Positions 9,699-19,136 of a stretch of 64,000 nt of DNA are shown one piece after another. The DNA lies in the NCBI GenBank assembly GCA_946887045.1, contig CAMPKC010000019.1, positions 1-64,000 of the forward strand, in the 5' to 3' direction. Source of the stretch: an uncultured Sphingobacteriaceae bacterium (lineage in GTDB: Bacteria > Bacteroidota > Bacteroidia > Sphingobacteriales > Sphingobacteriaceae). Below the pieces are notes generated by a model. That model searched no databases. It was not told the DNA's origin and saw only the letters and a list, made by a program, of their open reading frames with translations. Position numbers and translations under genes: made by a program. Each line of letters starts with the position of its first letter. Within the stretch, counting starts at the first letter, position 1.

Positions 9699-9730
9699 CA
9701 AAGATAATGTAAGAATAAAAGTAATTCAAA
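9699..9730 (-). promoter_or_regulatory. Canonical Bacteroidota promoter of paralogue 2
   Basis: On the minus strand a TTTG (-33) at 9730-9727 is followed after 20 bases by TATCTTTG (-7) at 9706-9699, matching the Bacteroidota primary sigma factor consensus. The ATG at 9676 lies 22 bases beyond, giving a short leader. Confidence 0.7.
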
Positions 9731-9949
9731 AAAAAATGAATTTTTATGACATATTTATAATATAATCCTCGATTTATTAAAACTTTAAAAAATGCGCGAC
9801 TTATCGATTGAGTTTTTATGAAATTTTAAAAATTAATTTAACGCTGAGTTTATACCGGTTAAAACTTTGACACCTGGACCGAATATTGTTGATAAGCATT
9901 TTTGTATTTATCGTCTTATAAATCCAAATTCGCAAATTGGATTATATGT

Positions 9950-12196
9950 ATGGAAAATAAGAAAGGGTATTCTAAACAAATCGCCGGAGAGTTGTCGATC
10001 ACTGAAAAGCAGGTTGCTGCTACGATGACCTTACTTGAAGAGGGGGCAACCGTTCCGTTTATTTCAAGGTACCGGAAAGAGCTTACAGGAAGTCTGGATG
10101 AAGTTCAGATCGCTGCGATTAGGGATCGGGTCGAGCAATTAAAAGAGTTGGATAAGCGCAAGGAGGCAATCCTTAAATCCCTAACAGAGCTCGGAAAAAT
10201 TACACCAGAATTAGAGGTTCAGATAAATGCCGCCGAAACGTTAAGTTTATTGGAGGATATATATCTTCCATATCGTCCAAAACGGAAAACCCGGGCGAGT
10301 GTTGCACGGGAAAAAGGATTACAGCCCCTCGCTGATTTGATATTAGCTCAAAATAAAATTGATTTAAGCGCCGAGGCCTCTAAGTTTATTGATGCTGAGA
10401 AAGGTGTTTCTACCGAAGACGAAGCTCTGTCCGGAGCAAGAGATATCGTATCCGAGTTTATTAGCGAACATACTGAAGCGAGGGCTGTGATCAGACAATT
10501 GTTCCTAGATAAGGGAGTTTTTCAATCTAAAGTGATTTCGGGAAAGGAAACAGAAGGAGTGAAGTACCAGGATTATTTTGACTGGACAGAACCCGTTAAA
10601 TCAGCGCCTTCTCATAGAATCCTTGCACTGAGAAGAGCCGAAAAGGAGCTAATTCTGTCATTAGATATTTTTCCGCCGGTTGAGGATGCAATAAATGTGC
10701 TGGAAAAGATATTTATAAAGGCAAATAACAATGCTTCTGAGCAGATAAGACTGGCGGTTGCTGACTCATATAAGAGATTGTTAAAGCCATCGATGGAAAC
10801 AGAAATCCGGTTATTAACGAAGCGTAGAGCTGACGAAGAAGCTATTCGCGTTTTTGCAGAAAATGCCCGGCAGTTATTACTTGCTGCGCCCCTCGGTCAA
10901 AAACGTGTTATGGCGATTGATCCGGGATTTCGTACAGGCTGTAAGGTGGTTTGTTTAGATGCACAAGGACAATTAGTTGAAAATACAAATATTTACCCTC
11001 ATAGCGGTGCAGGAGGTTTAGCCGAAGCAGAAAAAACCATTCCATTTTTAGTTTCAAAATATCAAATTGAAGCCATCGCTATAGGCAATGGTACGGCGGG
11101 TAGAGAAACGGAAGCATTTGTGAGGAAATTAAATTTATCTGAGGTCACGATAGTAATGGTGAATGAAAGCGGCGCTTCGATCTATTCTGCATCTGAGGCC
11201 GCACGCGAGGAATTTCCTGACAAAGATGTTACAGTTAGAGGAGCAGTTTCAATTGGCAGAAGGTTAACCGACCCATTGGCGGAGCTGGTTAAAATAGATC
11301 CCAAATCCATTGGTGTCGGTCAATATCAGCATGATGTAGATCAAAATAAACTTCAGACATCTTTGGATGATACTGTGATTAGCTGCGTAAATGCTGTTGG
11401 TGTCGAGCTAAATACGGCATCGAAACAGATATTGTCTTACATATCCGGATTAGGGCCGCAAATAGCGCAGAATATTGTTGAATACCGTAATAAAAATGGT
11501 GCTTTCAGGAGGCGTGAGGAACTAAAAAAGGTGGCCCGGCTTGGCGATAAAGCATTTGAACAAGCTGCAGGATTTTTGAGAATTAGGAATGCAGAACATC
11601 CGCTTGATGCAAGTGCTGTACATCCCGAGCGTTATGCTTTGGTAGAACAAATGGCTAAAGATTTGAATTGCAGTGTTCTGGATTTGATGAAAGACGAAAG
11701 CCTTCGAAAGAAAATAGCAGTTCAAAAGTATGTGAGTGAATCGGTGGGTTTGCCAACGCTAAACGATATTATCCAAGAATTAGCTAAACCCGGTCGCGAT
11801 CCGCGGGAGCAATTTGAAGCATTTAGTTTCACAGACGGAATCAACAATATTTCAGACCTAAAAGTAGGGATGACATTGCCTGGAATTGTAACGAATATTA
11901 CCAATTTCGGCGCCTTCGTTGATATTGGCGTTCATCAGGATGGATTGGTGCATTTAAGTCAGCTTTCTAATCGATTTGTTAAAGATCCCAACGAAGTTGT
12001 TAAAGTTCACCAGCAGGTTGAAGTTACTGTTACCGAGATCGATGTTAACCGCAAACGCATTGCTTTAACAATGAAGAAAGATGAGCCTCAAAGGAAGTCA
12101 AGTCCCATAAAAGCTCAATCCGGTAAACCGAAAACGCAAAAAAAAGAAATGGATATGAGCGATAAGCTTGCCGCTCTGCGACAGAAATTTTCCTAA
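9950..12196 (+). CDS. tex: Tex-family transcription accessory / S1 RNA-binding protein
   Basis: Tex is a nucleic-acid-binding protein linked to transcription and translation in many bacteria. From the ATG at 9950 the protein has 748 residues, near the usual 720-790. The open frame extends upstream to a TTG at 9902, but the 16 extra residues are unlike the family. The order is an N-terminal helical region (FISRYRKELTGSLDEVQ near 35-55), a YqgF/RNase H-like domain starting at RVMAIDPGFRTGCKVV near 320, helix-hairpin-helix segments (ISGLGPQIAQNIVEYRN near 500) and a C-terminal S1 domain (GIVTNITNFGAFVDIGVHQD near 645-665). The tail is lysine-rich. It is transcribed alone. Confidence 0.96.
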   Translation: MENKKGYSKQIAGELSITEKQVAATMTLLEEGATVPFISRYRKELTGSLDEVQIAAIRDRVEQLKELDKRKEAILKSLTELGKITPELEVQINAAETLSLLEDIYLPYRPKRKTRASVAREKGLQPLADLILAQNKIDLSAEASKFIDAEKGVSTEDEALSGARDIVSEFISEHTEARAVIRQLFLDKGVFQSKVISGKETEGVKYQDYFDWTEPVKSAPSHRILALRRAEKELILSLDIFPPVEDAINVLEKIFIKANNNASEQIRLAVADSYKRLLKPSMETEIRLLTKRRADEEAIRVFAENARQLLLAAPLGQKRVMAIDPGFRTGCKVVCLDAQGQLVENTNIYPHSGAGGLAEAEKTIPFLVSKYQIEAIAIGNGTAGRETEAFVRKLNLSEVTIVMVNESGASIYSASEAAREEFPDKDVTVRGAVSIGRRLTDPLAELVKIDPKSIGVGQYQHDVDQNKLQTSLDDTVISCVNAVGVELNTASKQILSYISGLGPQIAQNIVEYRNKNGAFRRREELKKVARLGDKAFEQAAGFLRIRNAEHPLDASAVHPERYALVEQMAKDLNCSVLDLMKDESLRKKIAVQKYVSESVGLPTLNDIIQELAKPGRDPREQFEAFSFTDGINNISDLKVGMTLPGIVTNITNFGAFVDIGVHQDGLVHLSQLSNRFVKDPNEVVKVHQQVEVTVTEIDVNRKRIALTMKKDEPQRKSSPIKAQSGKPKTQKKEMDMSDKLAALRQKFS

Positions 12197-12320
12197 TCTG
12201 CACTGGTAACAAAATTTTTGCGGCAACTCGTATATTCATATTAATAGATAAGAGTTTTTTTTGATTATTAATAAATTTTTGCGATATTTTAGGATAGATG
12301 CTTGGATTTAACGCAAACTT

Positions 12321-13421
12321 GTGAGAGGTGTAGGTCATGTCTTTAAAAGTGCTTTCAGATGGGTATTCGGCTCACCTTTGCCTCCTGCTGTTGTAAAGAG
12401 AAAAAGGATTTTATCGATTGACGGAGGCGGTATACGCGGTATTATTGCTGGTCAGGTACTGGTTGCGCTGGAAAAAAAACTTCAAAAACGATCTGGAAAT
12501 CCCGAGGCACGTTTGGCGGATTATTTTGATTTTTTCGCAGGAACGAGCACGGGTGGTATTCTTACTTGCCTTTATTTATGTCCTTCGGAAGATGATGCAA
12601 AAAAAGCCCGCTATAGTGCTGAGGAAGCGATCGGGCTTTATATAAAAAATGGCTTTGAAATATTTAAGCTTTCTATTTGGAAAAAGCTATCCAATCCAGA
12701 GGGAATCATTCATGAAATATATAATGTAATAGAATTAGAAAAACTTCTCAAAAAGTATTTCGGAACCGTAAAGCTGAGTACTTTATTGAAGCCGTGTCTT
12801 ATCACTTCTTTTAATATTAATAAACGGACACCACATTTTTTTGCTCAGCACGAGGCAGTGAAGTTTGGTGATCCGAGCGATTTTTTCGTTTGCGATGTAT
12901 GCCGGGCGACTACAGCTGCTCCAACCTATTTCGAAACTGCATTAATAAAGTCAATGAGTGACGTTTCCTATCCCCTGGTAGATGGCGGGGTATTTGCCAA
13001 TAACCCTGCGATGTGTGCTTATTCAGAAGTTCAAAATGCAAAAGGTTTTCCGTCCACAAAAGATATGTTTATCGTTTCTATTGGTACGAACGTGTCAAAA
13101 AGGCCGCTCCAAATAAATAATGCCATAGGCTGGGGTACAATAGCATGGTCACGACCTATGATCGATCTTATGATGACCACGGCTTCCGAAACTGTTGATT
13201 TTTATTTGAAAAAAATATTTGCGGCTCAAGGTAATGACCAAAATTATATTAGGATACAACCAGGTAGCTTTCATAAAGCTAAACCAAGGATAGACAACGC
13301 CAGTCCACAAAATATCCAGGCATTAATCGAAGTTGGAAATATAACAGCCATGGATTATTCCGAGGAGTTAGACCGTATTGTCGATGTATTAATGGAAGGT
13401 TCTGATCCTGTAGAATTTTGA
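12321..13421 (+). CDS. Patatin-like phospholipase / lipid acyl hydrolase
   Basis: The protein carries the patatin catalytic apparatus: an oxyanion-hole DGGGIRG at residues 34-40, the nucleophile Ser76 in GTSTG, and the partner Asp221 in VDGGVFANNP. It should deacylate phospholipids or other acyl lipids with a Ser-Asp dyad. The 366-residue length is usual for bacterial stand-alone patatins. No signal peptide is evident, though residues 7-17 are hydrophobic and aromatic. An in-frame stop at 12309 limits the start; GTG at 12321 is the best candidate and a TTG near 12375 is the alternative. The nearby ATG at 12337 is in another frame. The closest relatives by motif include CBASS-type CapV, but no nucleotide cyclase is nearby. 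The next genes degrade fatty acids, which fits released acyl chains. Confidence 0.9.
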   Translation: MRGVGHVFKSAFRWVFGSPLPPAVVKRKRILSIDGGGIRGIIAGQVLVALEKKLQKRSGNPEARLADYFDFFAGTSTGGILTCLYLCPSEDDAKKARYSAEEAIGLYIKNGFEIFKLSIWKKLSNPEGIIHEIYNVIELEKLLKKYFGTVKLSTLLKPCLITSFNINKRTPHFFAQHEAVKFGDPSDFFVCDVCRATTAAPTYFETALIKSMSDVSYPLVDGGVFANNPAMCAYSEVQNAKGFPSTKDMFIVSIGTNVSKRPLQINNAIGWGTIAWSRPMIDLMMTTASETVDFYLKKIFAAQGNDQNYIRIQPGSFHKAKPRIDNASPQNIQALIEVGNITAMDYSEELDRIVDVLMEGSDPVEF

Positions 13422-13549
13422 GATTTGGTTGATAGTTAACCACGCGTCAGCTGGAGAAAGGAACCGGCGTTAAATAAATGACTGTGGGTTGTATTTTGTG
13501 TGTTTGTGGTTTGAAAAACTTATTGAAATTTTCGTATATTGACTATTAT

Positions 13550-13599
13550 AAATTACATGGTTCTCAGCAGGTCGAATTAGAACCATTCACAAATTACAT
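13550..13599. promoter_or_regulatory. Operator-like dyad and direct repeats upstream of the fad operon
   Basis: The arms ATGGTTCT (13557-13564) and AGAACCAT (13579-13586) are perfectly complementary around 14 bases, and the 9-base sequence AAATTACAT occurs on both sides (13550-13558 and 13591-13599). The site lies 75-125 bases before the fadN ATG, just beyond a possible promoter (TTTG at 13510, then TATATTGA at 13535). Fatty-acid degradation operons are commonly repressed by acyl-CoA-responsive regulators, so an operator is plausible. No regulator gene is adjacent. Confidence 0.4.
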
Positions 13600-13672
13600 T
13601 ATGGAAATCTGAATTTAACCTGATTGGATTTGTTGGTTGGCAACATTCGTCGGCGAAATTAAAATTATCCTT

Positions 13673-16057
13673 ATGAACGTCACAAGCCGATATATTAAAA
13701 AAGTAGCAATATTAGGTTCCGGAGTTATGGGTAGCCGTATCGCCTGTCATTTTGCTAACATCGGGGTAGAGGTGTTGTTGCTTGACATACCCTCAAAAGA
13801 AGTACGGCAAAACGATAAAAAATCTCGCAATAAAATAGTTGATGATTCACTTCAGCTTACTTTAAAGTCGAATCCTTCTCCAATCTATTCTCAATCTTTT
13901 TCCAGTCGCATTACTACCGGAAACTTTGAAGACGATATGCAACAGGTTTCTACCTGCGATTGGATTCTTGAAGCGATAATAGAAAAAATTGAAATAAAAC
14001 AGGAGCTTTTTGCCACCGTCGATAAATATAGAACTCCCGGAACTGTAATTTCATCGAATACATCGGGAATACCCATTCATTTAATGAGCGAAGGCCGTAG
14101 TGATGATTTTCGTAAACATTTCTGTGGTACACACTTTTTTAATCCTCCGCGTTATTTGCAGCTTCTTGAAATTATACCGGGTGCAGAGACGTCTCCTGAA
14201 ATAATTGATTTTTTAATTTATTACGGAGAAAAGTTTTTAGGCAAGACCACCGTTCTGGCCAAGGATACTCCTGGGTTTATAGGGAATCGAATAGGTATGT
14301 TTAGCCTGATGAGCACCTTTCATTACGCAAAAACAGCCGGTTTAACGGTGGCTGAAATCGATAAACTTACGGGACCTGTTATTGGACATCAAAAGTCTGC
14401 CACGTTTAGAACCAGTGATGTTGTGGGTTTGGATACCATTGTTCATGTAGCCAAGGCTTTTGTTCAAACTCTTGCCGCCGATGAATCCAAGGATGTTTTT
14501 GTCGTGCCTGATTATGTTGAAGGAATGATTGAAAAAAAATGGCTTGGTAGTAAGACGGGGCAGGGATTTTATAAGAAGCAGGAAGCTGATGGAAAAACAG
14601 ATTTTTGGACACTTGACCTGAATACACTCGACTATAGACCTCCTGAAAAAGTTCTATTCCCAGTTTTAGAATCAACTAAACTTATGGAAAGCCTTAAAGA
14701 AAGATTGGGCGTGTTGTTCTCTGACATAGGTAAAGCAGGAGACTTTTATCGCTCTACTTTTTATCAGCTTTTTGGATATGCAAGCAGGCGGATCCCTGAA
14801 ATCTCCGAGGAACTATATAAAATCGATGCGGCAATGTCTGCTGGATTTGGTTGGGAAATGGGTCCTTTCGAAATGTGGGATGCGCTCGATGCCCAAAAAG
14901 TCATCAAGGAGATGGAAGCTGCAGGGATCAAAATTTCTGCCTGGGTATACGATATGATTCAAAGTGGTGCCACTTCATTTTATAGGTTGGAAAACGGCAT
15001 TCGTTTGTTTTACGATATCGATTCCAAATCATATAAAGCCATTCCAGGCACTGAATCCTTAATTCTGTTGAAAAATTTGGCACCATCAAAAAATATTTGG
15101 AATAACAAAGGAGCGACGATCACTGATTTAGGCGATGGTATTCTGAATCTTGAGTTCCATACTAAAATGAATACGATTGGCGGAGAAGTTATTGAGGGAA
15201 TTAATAAGGCGATAGATATTGCCGAACGCGAATATAAAGGCTTAGTTATTTCTAATGAAGGGGCGAATTTTAGCGCAGGGGCCAATATCGCGATGATTTT
15301 TATGATGGCCGTTGAACATGAGCTGGATGAATTAAATGCACTTATAAAATTTTTTCAGAATACGATGATGCGCCTGCGTTATTCATCTATACCTGTAATT
15401 GCCGCACCACACGGAATGGCTTTGGGGGGCGGATGTGAACTATGCTTCCATGCAGACAAGGTAGTAGCACATTCCGAGCTTTATATGGGTTTGGTGGAAT
15501 TTGGTGTCGGTTTGATTCCCGCAGGCGGAGGCTCTAAGGAATTTGCTTTAAGATTATCAGACGGATTACGCGATGGTGATGTGGAATTAAACGCTTTTCG
15601 CGATAGATTTCTGACCATCGGACAGGCTAAAGTATCGACTTCAGCTTATGATGCTTTCTCGTTAGGATACCTGCGTAAAGATAGAGATGTAGTAGTGGTT
15701 TCTCGAAACAGGTTGCTGGCTCAGGCTAAGCAGCATTGCCTTCAAATGTGGGAGGACGGTTATTCTCAGCCTTTTAGGAGAAAAGATATAAAGGTTTTAG
15801 GTAAGCCCGCTCTAGGTTTAGGATATGTCGGAGCTAATAATATGTTTGCCGGTAATTACATAAGCGAACACGATGTTAAGATAGCTAAAAAATTAGCATT
15901 TGTTTTATCTGGTGGGGATTTATCACAGGCCGCTATCGTTGACGAGCAATATCTGCTCGACCTGGAAAGAGAGGCTTTTTTATCTCTTTGTAAAGAGAAG
16001 AAGACACTAGAAAGAATCCAGTCAGTTTTGTCAGGTGGAAAAATATTAAGGAATTAA
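13673..16057 (+). CDS. fadN: 3-hydroxyacyl-CoA dehydrogenase / enoyl-CoA hydratase (FadN type)
   Basis: A bifunctional beta-oxidation enzyme that hydrates trans-2-enoyl-CoA and oxidises the 3-hydroxyacyl-CoA with NAD. The domain order is that of Bacillus FadN rather than E. coli FadB. The dehydrogenase comes first, with Rossmann motif LGSGVMGSRIA at residues 14-24 and then the two C-terminal dehydrogenase domains, including the FFNPPRYLQLLEI segment. The crotonase fold follows from about 490. Its oxyanion loops are SAGANIAM and HGMALGGGCEL, with a glutamate-bearing MGLVEFGVGLIPAGGG segment. From the ATG at 13673 it has 794 residues, close to FadN (about 790); the frame extends to a TTG at 13637 without support. 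It is the first gene of a fadN-fadA-fadE-ligase operon. Confidence 0.95.
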   Translation: MNVTSRYIKKVAILGSGVMGSRIACHFANIGVEVLLLDIPSKEVRQNDKKSRNKIVDDSLQLTLKSNPSPIYSQSFSSRITTGNFEDDMQQVSTCDWILEAIIEKIEIKQELFATVDKYRTPGTVISSNTSGIPIHLMSEGRSDDFRKHFCGTHFFNPPRYLQLLEIIPGAETSPEIIDFLIYYGEKFLGKTTVLAKDTPGFIGNRIGMFSLMSTFHYAKTAGLTVAEIDKLTGPVIGHQKSATFRTSDVVGLDTIVHVAKAFVQTLAADESKDVFVVPDYVEGMIEKKWLGSKTGQGFYKKQEADGKTDFWTLDLNTLDYRPPEKVLFPVLESTKLMESLKERLGVLFSDIGKAGDFYRSTFYQLFGYASRRIPEISEELYKIDAAMSAGFGWEMGPFEMWDALDAQKVIKEMEAAGIKISAWVYDMIQSGATSFYRLENGIRLFYDIDSKSYKAIPGTESLILLKNLAPSKNIWNNKGATITDLGDGILNLEFHTKMNTIGGEVIEGINKAIDIAEREYKGLVISNEGANFSAGANIAMIFMMAVEHELDELNALIKFFQNTMMRLRYSSIPVIAAPHGMALGGGCELCFHADKVVAHSELYMGLVEFGVGLIPAGGGSKEFALRLSDGLRDGDVELNAFRDRFLTIGQAKVSTSAYDAFSLGYLRKDRDVVVVSRNRLLAQAKQHCLQMWEDGYSQPFRRKDIKVLGKPALGLGYVGANNMFAGNYISEHDVKIAKKLAFVLSGGDLSQAAIVDEQYLLDLEREAFLSLCKEKKTLERIQSVLSGGKILRN

Positions 16058-16068
16058 ATAGAAAGGAC

Positions 16069-17244
16069 ATGAACGCATATATAGTAGCAGCCTTCAGAAG
16101 CGCAGTTGGGAAGGCCAACCGGGGAGGCCTCCGTTTTACCCGGCCTGATAGACTTGCTTCAGATGTTATCAAGCACTTAATGGCGTCAGTTCCTAATGTT
16201 GAAAATAAGCAGATTGACGATGTAATTGTCGGCAATGCAATGCCGGAGGCAGAGCAGGGTTTAAATGTTGGACGATTAATTTCCTTATTAGCACTTGATA
16301 CTGATAAAGTGCCTGGAATGACTGTAAACAGGTATTGCGCGTCGGGTTTGGAAACTATCGCGATAGCTTCGGCAAAAATTCATGCCGGATTAGCAGATTG
16401 TATCATTGCCGGAGGGGTAGAAAGTATGAGCCTTATTCCTATGGGAGGTTGGCGGGTGGTACCCGATGCTGATACAGCGCTAAACCATCCTGATTACTAC
16501 TGGGGTATGGGTTTAACCGCCGAGGCGGTAGCAGATGAATATAAGATCAGCAGGGAAGATCAGGACGAATTCTCTTATCGTTCACATCAAAAAGCGATAT
16601 CGGCAATAAATGAAGGTAGGTTTGATAAGCAGATAGTGCCGGTAAACGTAGCTGAGCAATATATTGATGAAACCGGAAAAAGACGAAGCAGGGATTTTAC
16701 AGTAAATACTGATGAAGGACCGAGAGCCGATACCTCAATCGAAGGTCTTGCAAAATTAAAACCCGTGTTCAAAGCTAATGGAATGGTAACTGCAGGCAAT
16801 TCATCTCAAACCAGCGATGGGGCCGCATTCGTGATGGTTGTCAGCGAACGCTTCCTTAAAGAAAATAATCTGCAACCAATTGCAAGATTGGTAAACTATG
16901 CAGTGGCAGGCGTTCCTCCGCGTATAATGGGTATCGGACCCGTAATAGCCATTCCAAAAGTTTTAACGATGGCAGGGCTTCAGCAAAAAGATATTGATCT
17001 GATCGAACTCAATGAAGCTTTTGCCGCCCAGTCACTTGCAGTTATACATGAGTTAAAGCTGGACCAGGAAATTGTGAATGTGAACGGAGGGGCAATTGCA
17101 TTAGGACATCCTTTGGGTTGTAGCGGAGCTAAACTTTCGGTTCAGATTATTGACGAGATGAGCAGAAGGGGTAGTAAGTACGGGATAGTCAGTATGTGTG
17201 TGGGGACCGGTCAAGGTGCTGCAGGAATTTTTGAACGATTTTAA
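16069..17244 (+). CDS. fadA: Acetyl-CoA C-acyltransferase (3-ketoacyl-CoA thiolase)
   Basis: This enzyme performs the last step of beta-oxidation, thiolytic cleavage of 3-ketoacyl-CoA to acetyl-CoA and a shortened acyl-CoA. The 391 residues are the normal thiolase length. The catalytic residues are Cys90 in NRYCASG, His347 in GHPLGCSG and Cys377 in CVGTGQG. The gene starts 11 bases after fadN, the partner whose product it cleaves, and precedes fadE by 75 bases. The same gene order occurs in the Bacillus fadNAE operon. Confidence 0.97.
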   Translation: MNAYIVAAFRSAVGKANRGGLRFTRPDRLASDVIKHLMASVPNVENKQIDDVIVGNAMPEAEQGLNVGRLISLLALDTDKVPGMTVNRYCASGLETIAIASAKIHAGLADCIIAGGVESMSLIPMGGWRVVPDADTALNHPDYYWGMGLTAEAVADEYKISREDQDEFSYRSHQKAISAINEGRFDKQIVPVNVAEQYIDETGKRRSRDFTVNTDEGPRADTSIEGLAKLKPVFKANGMVTAGNSSQTSDGAAFVMVVSERFLKENNLQPIARLVNYAVAGVPPRIMGIGPVIAIPKVLTMAGLQQKDIDLIELNEAFAAQSLAVIHELKLDQEIVNVNGGAIALGHPLGCSGAKLSVQIIDEMSRRGSKYGIVSMCVGTGQGAAGIFERF

Positions 17245-17319
17245 AAAAAAAATATTAAAAATTATATGAAGTTAAAACGCAGACATCCAATATAAATCAT
17301 ACACTTAAAACTTTAAATT

Positions 17320-19110
17320 ATGAGTATATCCATCCAATCAACACCGATAAAAGGGGGCGAGTTTCTAATCAGAGAAACAAAAGCAGGGGATGTGTTTATT
17401 CCGGAGAACTGGACTGACGAGCAATTAATGATTGCTCAGACCTGTCAGGACTTTATTGATCAGAAAGTAATTCCCAATTTAAATAGAATTGACGCTCAGG
17501 AAGATGGCGTTATGGTCAGCCTTTTAGACGAAGCTGGTAAACTCGGACTATGCGCCATCTCCCTCCCGGAGGAATACGGCGGTTTCGGCAAAGACTTTAA
17601 TACATCCATGTTGGTAAGTGAAAAAACAGGCGCTGGCGCTTCGTTTTCTGTGGCCTTCTCTGCCCACACGGGTATCGCAACTTTACCGATTTTATATTAC
17701 GGAAATAAAGCCCAAAAGGATAAATATATTCCCAAACTGGCAACTGCGGAATGGAAAGGTGCATACTGCTTAACCGAACCTTCGGCAGGTTCTGACGCCA
17801 ATGCGGGAAAGACCAGGGCTATATTATCGGAAGACGGAAAATTTTATATCCTTAACGGGCAGAAAATGTGGATCACCAATGCTGGTATTGCTGATGTGTT
17901 TACGGTTTTTGCCAAAGTTGATGACGATAAACACATGAGTGCCTTTATCGTGGAAAAAGGAATGGAAGGGTTTTCATTGAATGTGGAGGAGCATAAAATG
18001 GGTATTAAGGGAAGTTCTACCCGACAAGTCTTTTTCAATGAGTGTAAGGTGCCTGCCGAGAATTTACTTTCGGAGCGGGGAAACGGTTTCAAGATAGCCC
18101 TAAATATTTTGAATATCGGGAGAATTAAGTTGGGTGCTGCGGTGTTGGGTGCTGCCAAAAATGTTATTACACAATCGGTAAAATATGCAAATAAACGGCA
18201 TCAATTCGGTAGGGCTATTGCAGAATATGGTGCTATTGAGTATAAAATAGCCGAACAAGTTATTCGCACATATGCCACAGAATCTGCTGTTTACAGAGCG
18301 GGGCAAAATATCGAAGATGCTATTCAAGATCTGATCGAAAACGGTATGGATGCCGCTGAGGCAAAACTTAAAGGAACTGAACAATTTGCCATTGAAGCCG
18401 CAATAATTAAAGTCCATGCTTCCGAAGCATTAGATTATGTAGTAGATGAAGGCGTTCAGATTTATGGCGGCATGGGCTATAGCACCGAAGCTCCGATGGA
18501 AAGAGCATATCGCGATTCGCGTATTAACAGGATTTTCGAAGGAACTAATGAGATAAACAGGTTGCTGATAGTAGACATGATGTTGAAGCGTGCTCTGAAA
18601 GGTGAATTTGATTTGACAGGTCCCGCAAAAAAAGTGGCAGCTGAATTATTAAGCATTCCTGATTTTAATGGTACCGAGGGCGATGTTTTCGACCAGGAGA
18701 AAAAATATATAGCAAACTTTAAGAAGGCAGTATTATTGGTTGCCGGAGCTGCTGTTCAGAAACTAAATCAAGCTCTTTCTGAACAGCAGGAGGTATTAAT
18801 GTATCTGGCCGATATGATAATTGAGGTGTATGTATCCGAATCACTGCAACTGAGAGTAGAAAAGCTAGCCGGACAGCAGCCTGAAAAAGCTACAGAGCAG
18901 ATAGAAATGATGAAAGTTTACATCAGCGATGCTGCTGATCGTATTTATAAAGCCGGCAAGGAAGCTCTTAATTCGTTTGCAGAGGGCGACGAAAAGAAAT
19001 TGATGCTCATGGGATTAAAACGCTTTACCAAAACTGATGATGTAAATACTACCGCGGGCAGAAGAAAAATAGCTGCAAAAATTATTACTCAAAACCATTA
19101 TTGTTTTTGA
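17320..19110 (+). CDS. fadE: Acyl-CoA dehydrogenase (FadE)
   Basis: An FAD-dependent dehydrogenase that introduces the trans-2 double bond into acyl-CoA, the first oxidative step of beta-oxidation. It has the ACAD N-terminal, middle and C-terminal domains in the first 430 residues (YCLTEPSAGSDA near 148, WITNAGIADVF near 186). The probable catalytic base is Glu407 in IFEGTNEINR. A further 160-residue helical domain follows, as in the long (about 595-residue) FadE/VLCAD-like enzymes. The length of 596 matches Bacillus FadE. Electrons should pass to an electron-transfer flavoprotein; no etf genes lie in this window. It is the third gene of the fad operon. Confidence 0.96.
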   Translation: MSISIQSTPIKGGEFLIRETKAGDVFIPENWTDEQLMIAQTCQDFIDQKVIPNLNRIDAQEDGVMVSLLDEAGKLGLCAISLPEEYGGFGKDFNTSMLVSEKTGAGASFSVAFSAHTGIATLPILYYGNKAQKDKYIPKLATAEWKGAYCLTEPSAGSDANAGKTRAILSEDGKFYILNGQKMWITNAGIADVFTVFAKVDDDKHMSAFIVEKGMEGFSLNVEEHKMGIKGSSTRQVFFNECKVPAENLLSERGNGFKIALNILNIGRIKLGAAVLGAAKNVITQSVKYANKRHQFGRAIAEYGAIEYKIAEQVIRTYATESAVYRAGQNIEDAIQDLIENGMDAAEAKLKGTEQFAIEAAIIKVHASEALDYVVDEGVQIYGGMGYSTEAPMERAYRDSRINRIFEGTNEINRLLIVDMMLKRALKGEFDLTGPAKKVAAELLSIPDFNGTEGDVFDQEKKYIANFKKAVLLVAGAAVQKLNQALSEQQEVLMYLADMIIEVYVSESLQLRVEKLAGQQPEKATEQIEMMKVYISDAADRIYKAGKEALNSFAEGDEKKLMLMGLKRFTKTDDVNTTAGRRKIAAKIITQNHYCF

Positions 19111-19136
19111 TATGGGATAGACCTAATTCAATTGAT

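Noticed and set aside
9902..9949. Upstream extension of Tex to a TTG start
   Set aside because: The 16 additional residues do not resemble Tex N-termini and the ATG at 9950 gives the standard beginning.
12045..12338. 97-residue minus-strand frame spanning the tex end and the patatin start
   Set aside because: It overlaps the 3' end of tex and the patatin start, with no family match or promoter.
12321..13421. Patatin-like protein as a CBASS (CapV-type) antiphage effector
   Set aside because: Sequence motifs fit, but no CD-NTase, E1/E2, JAB or other defence gene is within reach; both neighbours are housekeeping genes (tex and fad).
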